Shown here piece after piece: positions 22,557 to 33,971 of a stretch of DNA of 64,000 bases. The stretch is taken from positions 372,001 to 436,000 of the forward strand of contig JAZARR010000201.1 in assembly GCA_037389465.1 (NCBI GenBank), read 5' to 3'. This DNA is from Baylisascaris procyonis (lineage: Eukaryota > Nematoda > Chromadorea > Rhabditida > Ascarididae). The notes below the pieces were generated by a model that worked only from the letters and a program-made list of their open reading frames with translations, was not told the DNA's origin and ran no database searches. The first letter of the stretch is position 1, and every line of letters starts with the position of its first letter. Made by a program: the position numbers and the translations under genes.

Positions 22557-25500
22557 CTAAATCCATGCTATTTTACGTTGACTATGAAAAGATCCTACAC
22601 TATCGACACTTCCTGGTCGATCACGATTCTCCTTCCAGACAGAAGCTCTCTCAGCTTTTCGTTGTTCCTCTAGTTGTTTATCCCATAATCGAAGAGCCTC
22701 GTTGAAATTTTCGTTTAATTTTATCGCAACAACACCTTCGATATTCTGTAGATAATTTAATGCGTTCTTTAGCGGTATTCTATGATATTGCATTATATAT
22801 TGTAGTGCCATCGCCTGACAAGAGTCCTGTCCATCGGCATTGAAAATAAGTACCTGCAAAAAAAAAAAAACTTTGTAGTAATCAACGAACGATATCTTGT
22901 TATTGCGACCTTTGCAACTATGCAAGGCAAATTCATGGAAAATATGAAGCGAATTACAAAATTTTGGAAATCGAAGTCGCTGTAAGTGAGCGAATAATTT
23001 GCGAAAACGACAAAATCGTCAAGGCCGAATTTGCCGACAAATTGAGCGAAGGAATTTCGGGAGGTGCCGCTATTATTTTACCTTCCTATGGATAGCAATT
23101 CTACGAAAGTGCTTCTGCAAACTGATTGTCGATGGAGGAAGCGTAAAGAATAGCGAAAAGATTGCGACTGGTGAGAAGTGTTTGCGAAGCACGCCTTTCT
23201 GCCACCGGAACACGTAAAAAAGTTGAAAGAGGAGCATTCTTTCTTCTGGAAACATGCCTAAGAAGCAGGATTCTCAAGAATAACCAATGCAAGTTCTTAG
23301 TCGAAGTGCTACTGTTTATTTTTCTTTACTTTTTTAAAACAATAACGTATTTGATATGTGAATGATGGTGTCAAAAAATGGCATCAACCGTGGTTTACGC
23401 CTCTACGGGAATGACTCTGATTTTATGCAAGAATTGACAGCAGTGATTAATGCTGTTGTCATTCCTATCATAAAATAAGAAAAATAGGGCTGCAGGTGAA
23501 ATGCAAAGCTTTCGAATGTCACAGTCGGCATATCCTATCGAAATTTTTATGGCCTTCCTGAGTCACTAATCTTCGGATTTCTTGTCTCGATATCTTGGTG
23601 TATCCCACTCATTGCAATCGTATTCTGACTGCATGCAAATTTCCACATTCTACATATATATGATTGCGCAAATCATCAAGTTTATTTGAATACTAGCATG
23701 AAATGAGTTGCGTTGCAATTTAGAGAATATATCAATAGGTGGAAGGTGAAATGTGTTGCAATTCGCGACGAAAAAATTATCCTGGAAGGCCAAAATTTTC
23801 TAAGTGCTCAACAAAAGATTTCACATCATGTGCCGCAGTCAGCTGGAAGATGTAGAACCATTCATAAGATTGCAGATAAAGTAAGTGGGAAAATGTGTTC
23901 TTGACGGCAAGCAGATGAAATTTTGTAGCAATATTATGGATGTGGATCCGTCATTTATGTGGCGTTTTCCAGTAAAGACGGCAGTGCGAAATGTAGAGCG
24001 AAATTCTTAAAATTTTTTCATTGAGTTACATATTTCATGCCTACAACGGCGCAGTATGGAATCGTACTAGTTCCAGGCAGATATTGACTTACTTAGGTGT
24101 CTTTAACTTATTTTATTATTTTTAAATCTTGACATGTTTAGACAGATAAGTTTAAATCAATATATTCTTGATGATAAGAAAGAATGAGCAGAGTTAAATG
24201 CTTACATTGGCACCTTTAGATCGAGCTTCTGCGACAAAACGATTAACTGTAGCGAATTTCATCAACGTTTGCTGAAATCAACTTGATATAATTACTCAAA
24301 CGTTAGTGGATTGTTAATTAACGTTTGTTTAGGTGATAGGTTTTGTTGCGATAAAAGTATGGCACTACGTTTTAAATATTCATAAATTTTTATCACAGAA
24401 CTTCGAGATCGTTTTTGATCATCGATCAATCACCACTTCCGTATTATTGAAAATTTTAAACTAACTGATTACGTCTTTTAATGTTGCATCACTTTTTTTC
24501 TGGGGAAAGCCTAATAGAAATGCTCGGAATATCTGCAATGAATGTTTTCCTGAATCAAGAACTTTCACTGATGGCACACCTCCAGTAAAATCAAACAACG
24601 AAATACCTTATACGGCAATGCATATTGTGTACATAAATTAATGAGCTTGAAAAATAATGCTCGAAACGATCCCTGGAGGATATTATGTAGATATTGTTTG
24701 ACCTCGTGATGCAAAGTTCTTCCCTGATATGTCCCCCGAGGCCAATTTTCGTTGCATTGAAATGATAGCTAGGAAACTGCTTTTTTTCCCCTAACTCATC
24801 ATCTAAAGTCTAATCTCATGACCACTGCATCATTGTAATAATAGTTATAAGACGTCTTCAGACTTTAGTAGCACCTCAAAAACGGCGACGCTTTAAATGC
24901 TGCTGACGTATAGTCAGTGACTGCGGAGATGATTCAGTGAAAGGGAGGTACATGAGATTGGGGAGGGTAGGAGACAAGACAGAGTGTGAGGATTTGATTC
25001 CGCAATATCCGTTTCACTTACGGGTTGAATGTAATTTGCAAACAAGCCTTTGTCCTTGGATACTAGAAGCCGTTTGACTTCAATGACCGAGAAGGGAGTG
25101 GAGACTTCAGACAGCAGAGGACAATGGAGTCGAGGAGAATGACCCCATTGTCGTATGCCTTCCGGAATCAGCTTAGATCTGATGCACACACGGCAAAGCT
25201 CGCTTGGAATCCTCAGTTGAAATACGCTGACGGACAAGAATATCGTTCATATCGATGTTTTCGATGGGTAAGAAATATAAGAAAGATTGCGTAAGAGGGA
25301 TACAGCGAATAAGGCTTCTATGTTCAGTCGTAATATGATCGCTAAATGACGACTACTATGATGATGGATTTGATAATTGTAATCCAAATTGTGCCACATC
25401 ACAATATTGGCTATTTTGAGTAAAATCGCAATAATATACCTGGGCAGTGGCCTCTTTCTCGATATCAATGCAACGTTCGATTGGATGATGAAATTGACTA

Positions 25501-27901
25501 TTCCCACAATTACAAGCCATTGTATTCTTCTTGCGAAGAGTTTCGATACCGGTTAAATTCTGCAACGCGAATATACCTTAAAGCATTAATTATTAGAGTT
25601 TTATGAGGCGTATAATGAATGATTTCAGATCACATAAAAAAACAATCTAGTATTCAATCTAGTATTTTACTCGTTGCTGTTGAGTTTTTCTAGGTTCTTG
25701 CTAAGCGAAATTCACTGAATAATTCTTTAGACTGAAAATTGCACAACGGCAAACAAGAGTGCATAATGTTCGAGTGCTAAAGAATGCCCTGCTTATTCCA
25801 TGAGCAGCAACGGAAAGCATCATCGATCCTGAAAAACTTATTCCAGCTCATTCTAAAGCGATGCTTGAAATGTTCCGCTATCGAATCGTCAAAAGCAATA
25901 AGCACTACTTAGAAAAATGGAATTTTAAAAAATAAAACCTAATTAGGTGATGAAGAAATCACAGTAGATTTAACGATGATAAAAGATCTGCTACAGCATT
26001 TCATATTTTTCATGCCATGTTTGTTTGGATAAAAACCCTTGAGGATTTATTTCTAGCGTATTAGAGTTGTTGATTTAGTTCACAGAAAGCGATGGTACGC
26101 TTTTTAAGACTTTGTTTATCAAGTTCTTTTTTCTATTTAAGGCTTTAGAGATACATGTAAATAATGGTTATTTGCACTTCGATTACTATTTCAAACCGTA
26201 CGATTTTTAAACAAGGGAATCGGAAGGTCTCTGAATATCTGTGAGTTTGTTAGGTGAGCTTATATCGAGATGAACGTTTATATTAGATATGGTTGGTTAT
26301 CACATAAACGAGGAATCGCAGCGCTCCCAAATGAAGCCATCTGGCTATACTTCAGGCAGCATCTGTTTTGCTGATAAGTCACTAATCCTGATTTGACATA
26401 GTTCTTCGCGTAGCCGCATCACCACCATCCTCCCCTTCCCCACTGGAAAATGAAATGAAAGCAATCGACTTGTCAGTGTATGTGGTGCCTCATTATTCTA
26501 CTGCATGAAGGTATGTTTGAGGTCAACAGTGACCTTCTTACACCAGTTTCGTTCAAGATGTTTCTTGTGCTTTTCGTCGTTCAGCCACATCCACTTAACA
26601 TCACGCCGAATATTTTCTGCTAGCTATGCCCTCTAGCCATGCGCACTCAATTTCAGTGCATCCAAGTAAGCGGGAAAGAGTGCACATGCGTCAAGGACGA
26701 CAATCGCTTTTCGCCGGTAGAAATAATCAATTTCCGTTGTATTGGAAGGGGAGATTGCAGTAGTAACAAAAATGAAAAAAAAAGCCGGTATGGAAATGCC
26801 ATTGGGCTGGCATCAACAAAGTTGTTGCAAACTTTGGGTCACGAAAGGAAATGTGTGCACTCGTCGACGTAAACTTCGTTGCCATTTCATGCAGGTATAT
26901 CACTTGGCCAATTTTCTTTTGAAGAATTTTGCCCACTGCTCTCATTGAAAGGAATACTTTCGGTAGCTGAAAAATGCGCAGTAAAAATTTTTCTCTGCGA
27001 ATAAGAATGTACATTTTTACAATGAATAGAGATTTTCATAAAATTGCGTCCTCCGTTAAAGTAAAGGAAAAAGAATTTACGAGCAAATATCCGATTTTGT
27101 TTGAGCAGATTATGTGTCCATTGGTCGCGGCTTCGATAGAGCCGCATGAGAGGAATTCCAATACTCGATAGTACGGCAGATTCCTGCACGGACTGACACT
27201 TTTATCGGATCGTAGCACTCGTGGCAATTCACACATCCCTGCTTCCACCGATCGCATGTAATTGCTCTGTGCTAGCTCATTGCGGTGGTCCTGGTCGTTG
27301 TATTTTTGTTTGCTGCGTGAACATGTCCCATCCACCAGAGGAGCCGGCTTGACCTAGAACATAGTATATTCCAGTTTTACATTGTACTCAAAGGTAAATA
27401 TTCCACTATATAAACAATGCAATCTGTTTCACGTGTATGGTCTATTCCACAGCACAAAATATTATTATGTTCTCCAGGTGCTTTACAGAACGACCAACTT
27501 AATTTAGCGTTATAGCTGTGGCGGCATATCTGTCTTGTTTGGAAAGATTTACCATCAGCAAACGATAAAGCAGAAAGGAACCATCGATAGATCATCACAA
27601 GAAAAAAGAATGTGAGTTTGATCGATTATTGTGAAACTGCTGCACACATAAAAGTGATAGAAACTGAAGATGAGATGCATAATTGAAGACTACTCGGCAA
27701 CAACCAGAACGTTATGTTGTCAGTTGAAGCGTTCGGAAAAAACATTCTGAAAGGAAGCTCGAAATTCCTGCAACCCTTATGGATGATTTTGTCCACAGCA
27801 CTGCTTTGCCGTAGTTCATTTCAAATCCACGAGATCGTAATTCACAGTAATTGGAATGTCTGATTCCGGGTGTCGCGGACTAAGATGCATCTATATAAGT
27901 T

Positions 27902-27972
<71 letters not shown>

Positions 27973-29235
27973 TGAATCTACGTGCACATATTAACAAGTG
28001 GATCAATGAGCACATGGAACGTAGCTGTAACGCGCGTTTGCACAAAATTGCAAGATGCGCATGAGAAGAATCGCAAGGAGGGCAATAATTACGTGTATGA
28101 TAGATTCATGCGATGAGTGTCGGAACCTGAGGTGAACTGGCAATGACCCATCACTCGAAAAGGGTAGAGGATTACTGCTGGACGATGATGACCGCTGCGG
28201 CTTTGTCCTTCTCACATGCTGAAATCCATAAGCTTCATTTCTGCCAGCCATATAATGCCCATACCAAGCGCGGGTTTTATAGTTTTATAGTTGTATTAAC
28301 GGGGGCAATATAAGTTACGCGAAAAGTGGAATCAAGAAAAAATGGAGATTAGCCGAATCGTTCTTCTACTTTTCTTAGCAATTTTTCCATGCACGTGCCA
28401 GTGGTTGCTTCTGGCGCACCAGCTTGTGTCTGTAACTTTGGCATACAATAGAATTTGTCAATCCATGCTTCTACTTTGAAGTGGTTCTCCGATCGACTTT
28501 CAGTTAGCAGCAAGAAAATGAGCCGAAAAAAGTTCACAGCCGCCCAACACTTCGCCATTCCTTTCTCAAACAAAGTTCCAACATGTTTTCACCATGCCCT
28601 TTTCCTTTATCCATCAAATCAGTGTTGTTACTAACCCAAGCTAAGAACTCTCCAGCAAACCTGGAATAATGCTTCAAAACTATCATATCTTAGGAATATT
28701 TGGGAGAGGAAAGAAACGTAGATCTCAATATGTCAGCGTAAATCCGATGAAATAGTCCGACCATATTTGGAAACTAGAAAAAAATTTTTTCAAAAATTGC
28801 CGCACGTAACAGCTATGGCGAGTGAATTTTCCATGCGCTTTTAAAAATGCCAGTTTTCTCCGCTATACATTTCGCTAGACCAAATTCACTTTTGCTGATT
28901 CTAAAAAAAAAGCCTAGAAGAATCGTCTCACTTCTCTTCTATCTACAAGTCAGTGTACCCGATTCGAATTCCAGATCGATCGATGAGAGTCGGTAGTGCT
29001 CACACTTTCGAGGACGCACCTCTTTATACGTATGGACTCACATCACCTGTTACTCACATAGGAACAATTCCTTAACAATCTTTCATGTCTATTAATGAAG
29101 CAATTACTGCAATACCTTGAGTATGTTGGGATCGATATCGGTGCGAGTTGGTGCAGCAAGCGTACTCCCCGTAAGGGATCGCGAGAGGACACGTGCTTTT
29201 CTACCGCCAGTCCAATCGGTGACAATCGTCTCCAT
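22557..29235 (-). CDS. dual-specificity phosphatase-like pseudophosphatase, 289 aa
   Basis: Five exons, all phase 0: 29235-29116, 27347-27081, 25559-25440, 24271-24206 and 22853-22557. The start METIVTDWTGG follows an acceptor (CTGATTAG), possibly trans-spliced. The DUSP fold is recognisable from about residue 99. A YYRVLEFLSCGSIEAA strand-helix resembles the 'V-x-x-x-L-x-LGS-x-E-AA' entry of DUSPs. KIGYLLNLTGIE spans an exon junction and matches 'LGI-THVLNLT'. Then come IDIEKEATAQ, the helix FVAEARSKGANVLIF, the P-loop position, and a C-terminal helix (MALQYIMQYHRIPLKNALNY). Active enzymes carry HC-x5-R there; this protein has FNADGQDSC. The histidine, catalytic cysteine and arginine are therefore replaced by Phe, Asn and Ser. 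It cannot act as a cysteine phosphatase and, like STYX proteins, probably binds phosphoprotein partners. The tail (KAERASVWKENRDRPG) is charged. Exon joins are supported by matching to the fold. Confidence 0.8.
27906..27969. repeat. (TA)n microsatellite, about 64 bp
   Basis: TA dinucleotides in the first intron of the pseudophosphatase gene. Confidence 0.97.
28342..28479 (+). CDS. possible signal-peptide-bearing first exon or 45-aa peptide
   Basis: ATG after an A-rich leader (CAAGAAAAAATGG), then MEISRIVLLLFLAIFPCTCQ, which would be a textbook signal peptide. The frame closes after 45 codons. A possible donor (TCT|GTAACT) near 28430 could join it to a later exon that was not found. It overlaps the minus-strand candidate, and at most one of the two is likely real. 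Confidence 0.2.
   Translation: MEISRIVLLLFLAIFPCTCQWLLLAHQLVSVTLAYNRICQSMLLL
28349..28558 (-). CDS. possible small secreted protein, 69 aa, nested in an intron
   Basis: An ATG-started frame in intron 1 of the pseudophosphatase gene, same strand. A hydrophobic N-terminus (WAAVNFFRLIFLLLTESRS) looks like a signal peptide. The remaining 46 residues hold two cysteines (FYC, GTC) and an amphipathic end (MEKLLRKVEERFG). No splice sites are needed. The opposite strand holds a shorter signal-peptide-like frame over part of the same bases (28342-28479), so the strand is not settled. Confidence 0.35.
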   Translation of the reverse strand: MAKCWAAVNFFRLIFLLLTESRSENHFKVEAWIDKFYCMPKLQTQAGAPEATTGTCMEKLLRKVEERFG

Positions 29236-30235
29236 GCTAATCAGTCCACAAAATCGTTGGCTATGATCGATAGATCGTTATCACAGTTCGCTCTAATCAA
29301 TACCTCTGCTCGAAATGTATTCTTATAAGCTAAAGGGAAGAAAATAGCGAATAATTCTTCTTATCCAGTTAAATTCACCTTTTGCACCTGTAATTAAGTG
29401 GAGTGCAGTTCAAACTACCAATACAGCACTAAAGCCTGTCTGCGTGAACATAATTTATTTGGTCAGTTCCCTCTTAAGTGTGCGCATTTGTTTGCCGACT
29501 TTTCTTCCATCGTCTTTTAGCAATTCAAAAACGTTTGAAATCAAACTTCAAATAAATTTTTCTTTTCGCACTTGAATATGTGCTCAACGTAAATCACATA
29601 AGATGTAAAAATGAAATTAAATGAGTATAACGTAATATAAGTATAACACAACTTTCACGCGGACAACCTGCAGGAAATAGAAGCCGACCTAAACACAACA
29701 GAAACCAGGTGGATCAGAAGGGCATTGAGTTAGGGCAGGAGGAAGCAATATGAAGAGGTATTTATTCGTAATAAATGCACCGTTGATTGAAATAAATAAA
29801 TAAATAAATAAATAAACGCAATCCATAGAACGAAATATTCTTCTTACCTTACTGTAATTCGTAATTTTTTTTTTTAAATTAGAACAAGCACCGCCCAAAT
29901 TTGCATATTAAATTTTCTCGCTGCCATTCGCAGTTGTCAAAAAAAAAAGTTTTTTGGCTAAGTTCCTGACTGATTAGTTCCGCAGAAACACTGTGATCTC
30001 ATGAGAGTAAAACACAAAATCGATCTGGAAAGGGAAATAAAACATTCGCAACAAAGTGATCTTTCGTGACTGAACAAAACAGTTCGCGAGTGATTCTCAA
30101 AACAGTTCACGGAAAATTTTCTTACAAGTTTTTGCATCCGAGGATTCAGACATTTCAGAAAGTAATATTGATGCAGATTTCAGTTATCTTCTCATCGGTT
30201 ATAAAAAAAATACAAGATTGTTACTATAATAAATG
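29236..30235. other. intergenic interval
   Basis: No recognised exon. It contains the AAAT microsatellite at 29789-29816 and short poly-A runs. Confidence 0.45.
29789..29816. repeat. (AAAT)n microsatellite
   Basis: About seven AAAT units. Confidence 0.9.
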
Positions 30236-32123
30236 TTAGCAGAAGTCTAATATGCCATCGGAGTCAAGAAACGCTAGCACTTTTTCGAAGAAGATAAACG
30301 CTGACAGAAACGCCTCGGCAGAAAATACACAGTCGCAGTAGAAAGTATTATGCAAGGTGATAAGAAGGAATAGAATGAAAGACACATAGGCGGATGCGAG
30401 AAGTAATATATAACGATCCTGAAGAGCGAGTATTGGTGGGTGACCCAATGTGTCATGGAACGACAAGTAGCTGGCAGCAGCAAGTTGCAGCATATCACTA
30501 ATGAAGATCTTCGATCTTGACCTTGAGTGAAGGATATGGGTGAAGTGATGCGAGCGAAAAGGTATCGTTAGGCTGCTCATGCGGCAAGAACAAACGATAA
30601 TCGATAATGAAGCGGACTTTCCAAACAGACTGTTGAATAATTTCTACGAAACATAGGATGAAAACACTGAAGGGCACCGTTGAGGCGGCGGATCCGCTTG
30701 TGTGCCTATGTGGAATAAAGTGGATGCATCAAGCACAGGATCGAGATGGCTGGATGAAATAGGCGACTGCTGCATTGATGGAGAGAAACCAATCGATGAA
30801 ACTACAGCTGCAGAAAGCATCCGAAAGCAAAATAAAGTATGTTGACGGCATTTACTCGAACTTCAATCAAACGTTGTGCATGACTAGTATACGACAAGTG
30901 TTGATGCATATCAGTGGAGAGACAACGGTCGGTTATCGATAGCTATGGGCTGGAAATAGGTAAGCGGTGACCCATACAACCCTCTTTTGAATAATATCAC
31001 ATCATTTGGACGCACTATTACGATCGTTAACGAACTCACACAAGCAACTTCATTGCTTAAACAGTCCAAAAACTTGCTTTATAGAGCTTAAAAAACACAT
31101 CTCTCCAGCTACGCGAAAGTGCTATATAATTTGAAGTGTGTGAAATTATTTGGAAACTGGAAAGTCGCAAAAGGCTGGCTTCTCGAAAGTTTCAGGTGAA
31201 TTATGACGAGGACATTATGCGTCTCAATTGGTGCTCCGTATCTTCTCAGGACAATTGTCATTAAAAAATTGGCTGCTCTCTTTCTATCCTGGTGCAATCG
31301 CTTTGTGTTCAAGACGACCAAAATCCAGGAACATATGAGAGGATATAAGCCTCACTAGAGACACATCTCCGGTCTATACGGAAGAGAGAAAAAGCCGAGA
31401 TTCTTATTAGGCATTATTTAACTTATGCGTTTGTTCAAACGCCTATTTGAATGAATCGTAACATTCAGTTTTTTGAATAAACCGCAATTCGTATGTGACT
31501 TGTTCAAAATTCATTCGGCACCTCAGGCAGCTTCAATCAAACATCGTATGAAAAGAAAACTAGTTTCAGTTTCTGCTCCTTTGTTGTTGAGAGCAGGAAC
31601 GGAACTAACGACCGATTGAACTCATACGAGGAATTCAAACGTACAAGTTACAGAATAGCATGTTAAATTATAGTTCGAATTACGAGTTTTAAAAAGACTA
31701 AATTAGTGTAATTAGAAGTGGGTGGCAGCGCAGTGAAGGAGCAATCTAATCATGGATTACCAATATCATTATAAGTTGCACCGAGTTAGCATCTGCGAAT
31801 TCTCGAAACAGCACACTTTCTTGGCCTATTCAACTTGGCAATGCTTGAGTCACCATTATTTAATTAAACGAATTCTATCAATTTTACCTGCCAGGTTGAG
31901 ATAGTTGAAGGACCTCCACGTCTGAAACTTTGACAGATAAAGAAAGATGTTTTTTCCTGCATGTTCGGCTCTTCCCATGGCGAATTTCGGTTTAAGCAGC
32001 TTACCTGATATTGCATAAACTTGCCCAGTTGAAAATAGGACTGATTCCATGGTGGTGTTTCTCGAGATAGTGTCGCTTTTTATTGCAGTCACATATGCAG
32101 GGAAAGGCGAAGAAAGGCAAGAT
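30236..32123 (-). CDS. unknown protein with C-terminal membrane segment, 3' part
   Basis: Three exons join with matching phase: 32123-32005, 30807-30678 and 30497-30236 (stop). The first ends GCAATATCAG|GTAAGC and the second begins after TTTCTGCAG. The encoded order is a polar, Ser/Thr-rich region (SDTISRNTTMESVLFS), a Pro-containing linker (SMQQSPISSSHLDPV, QADPPPQR), then DMLQLAAASYLSFHD and one clear membrane segment (ILLLASAYVSFILFLLITL). A Cys pair (FYCDC) and a hydrophobic end (FLSAFIFFEKVLAFL) follow. The 5' exons are not identified. The family is not recognised. The phase consistency across two introns is the main support, since a + strand frame is also open over the first exon. Confidence 0.42.
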
Positions 32124-33758
32124 CTACATCACCGACGCTATGCAGCTCACCGAGGGATATATACTATCTTTAGAAGTCGGCGCAGCTCAACTTAGGCGCT
32201 TTTTTTAACGCATGAGGTTGCTACTTACATTCAGCGATGAAAACTAGCAATAGAATTCAGTGTGATGTGGTCGAATTATCCTTTAAAGTACAATACGCAA
32301 CACTTTAGCACAACTTTAAAAAAATTTAGACCACCCAAGCCTTCATATCGATCTTATCAAACAGGAAAATGAAATAATATTTATGCAAATTTCACTAAAT
32401 GCTTATTTCGCATGCAGCACTGCTTCAGTTATTTTCGATTTTTTAGCGCCAATCTGCGAATTCAATGCAGAGATATGTGCATAGAGCGAGGAGCGGATCC
32501 TTTAATAATTGCTTCGTTTTATAATGAGTCAGATCAGGTATCTATTAAAAAAAAAACTTCTTAGAGCCGATCAGTAAAGAATACCTTCGAAGCATAAACA
32601 TGTTATTCAATAAGGTACAACCTTTCTTACTGAATATTATGAAAGTTTTCGTCAGTTCGCATTATTCGGAATGTCATATTCTCAAGTATCAATATTTGTT
32701 GTCTTTGCTCACTTATGCATTTAGCATTGATCAGAACAAATTGGCACAACGTTAGCATCTCAATTCCTCTCGAATTGCAGGCGAATTATTGATTTCGCAC
32801 AAAATGCTGACTCTTCTTTACTTTATAAAATGATTGTAAAATATCACATCAATTTATTTGCAAGATGCTCGATAAAGGCTCTTTTACTTTCCAATCCTGA
32901 AGGGAAATATAGATCTTTGAGGTTACCAATTAAAGCCCAAGAACAGAGGGTAGCGAAAATGTGGGGATATGTGGGCTTAGTGGCGGATGTGACCAACACC
33001 AAACGGAAAAGCGGTCCGCAGTTCTTTGAAGGAAGGAGAGGGCAGAGGAGGTGGGAGCGGAAAAGATGAGGTCAGGCAGCTTCATTAATGCCATGTTTAG
33101 GTCTTCATGACAGGGCATGCTGCTCAGCGATTAAAATAAATGGATTCCGGAAGCCGACGTCTACAACAGTTTCAAGTGAACAATATCATTTTGCACAATA
33201 ATGCACCAGCTAATCTGCTAATTAACATATAGAAATAATAATACTACAAAAAAGCGACGATTAAACTGATAGGATATAGCTGTGGAGTGCTAACATAGAT
33301 CGCCGCGCAATACTCGTCGGCTAAAGTGAAGCTTATTGATGCTCATCGCAACTAATTGAGGGATAATGAATACATATTGAAAGATATGGAGAGTATCGAT
33401 GCGTCGTCGTCGATTGTCGTCGGATTGTGTGCGCTTTACCTATCTCTCCCTCTCTGTCTAATGAGGTGAGAACGATTTTACCTCTCTCCCTCCCTCTCTG
33501 ATGAGGTGAGCAGAAATCACGCCTATCGAACTCGTTATGCTTGCTCATCGCTGCTTTCTCTCATTAGAAACTTAACGCATCAAGAAAACTCCATCAGCCT
33601 GAATCGTTACAAATGTGTCGCACACTTTCGCAAAAAAAAAAAAAAAAATTGCATACTAAATATGATTATTGATTCAGTGTTGTTGAACGTAACTTTTTTC
33701 TTCTATCATCTATCGTCATCGAGCAATTGTATCACTATTCAAACAATACGTTTTCTTA
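32124..33758. other. interval with purine-rich and CT-rich tracts
   Basis: No supportable exon. A G/A-rich tract (about 33029-33068) and two near-identical CT-rich blocks ending in ATGAGGTGAG (33438-33473 and 33480-33510) are present, plus a poly-A run near 33632. Confidence 0.45.
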
Positions 33759-33971
33759 TTACGGATGTGCTATCATGGTCACGATCCTATACTTGTTACA
33801 CATCGTCGAATAAGCGCGATCTTTGTCGCATTCTATCACAAGACGACACTCATGCGGATCCTTCCCATTCTGCATAGCACGAACACAGCTAGCGAAGGCA
33901 ATCAGCAACAAACCATCCGATTCACATTCATCGTAGACCGTAATACAAGGCTGAGCACATTTCAAATTCAT
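33759..33971 (-). CDS. Cys-rich small protein or exon, 70 aa
   Basis: An ATG-started minus frame, MNLKCAQPCITVYDEC onward, with eight cysteines spread through about 60 residues (KCAQPC, DEC, SCV, HEC, ECD, MCN). This spacing suits a disulfide-bonded extracellular domain. An internal acceptor-like GTGCTCAG (before Pro-Cys) and a donor-like AACAA|GTATAGG near the 3' end mean it may be an internal exon of a larger secreted protein. No signal peptide precedes it in this frame. No family is assigned. Confidence 0.4.
   Translation of the reverse strand: MNLKCAQPCITVYDECESDGLLLIAFASCVRAMQNGKDPHECRLVIECDKDRAYSTMCNKYRIVTMIAHP

Noticed and set aside
23795..23881. + exon-like segment ending AGATAAA|GTAAGTGG
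   Set aside because: Good donor but no start, partner exon or protein-like feature; it lies in an intron of the minus pseudophosphatase gene.
25022..25178. Minus-strand exon-like frame (SKLIPEGIRQWGHSPR onward) in the pseudophosphatase gene
   Set aside because: It opens in phase 2 while the upstream exon ends in phase 0. Leaving it out gives a continuous DUSP fold across IDIEKEATAQ and QTLMKF. It could be an alternative exon but is not needed.
28940..28990. tRNA-like TTCGAATTC segment
   Set aside because: No matching acceptor stem, D-arm or anticodon arm around it. No tRNA was found in the window.
32095..32208. + frame MQGKAKKGKIYITDAMQLTE after an acceptor
   Set aside because: It overlaps the minus exon 32005-32123, which joins two further exons in phase. 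The + frame is only 37 codons and has no partner. It remains an outside possibility.
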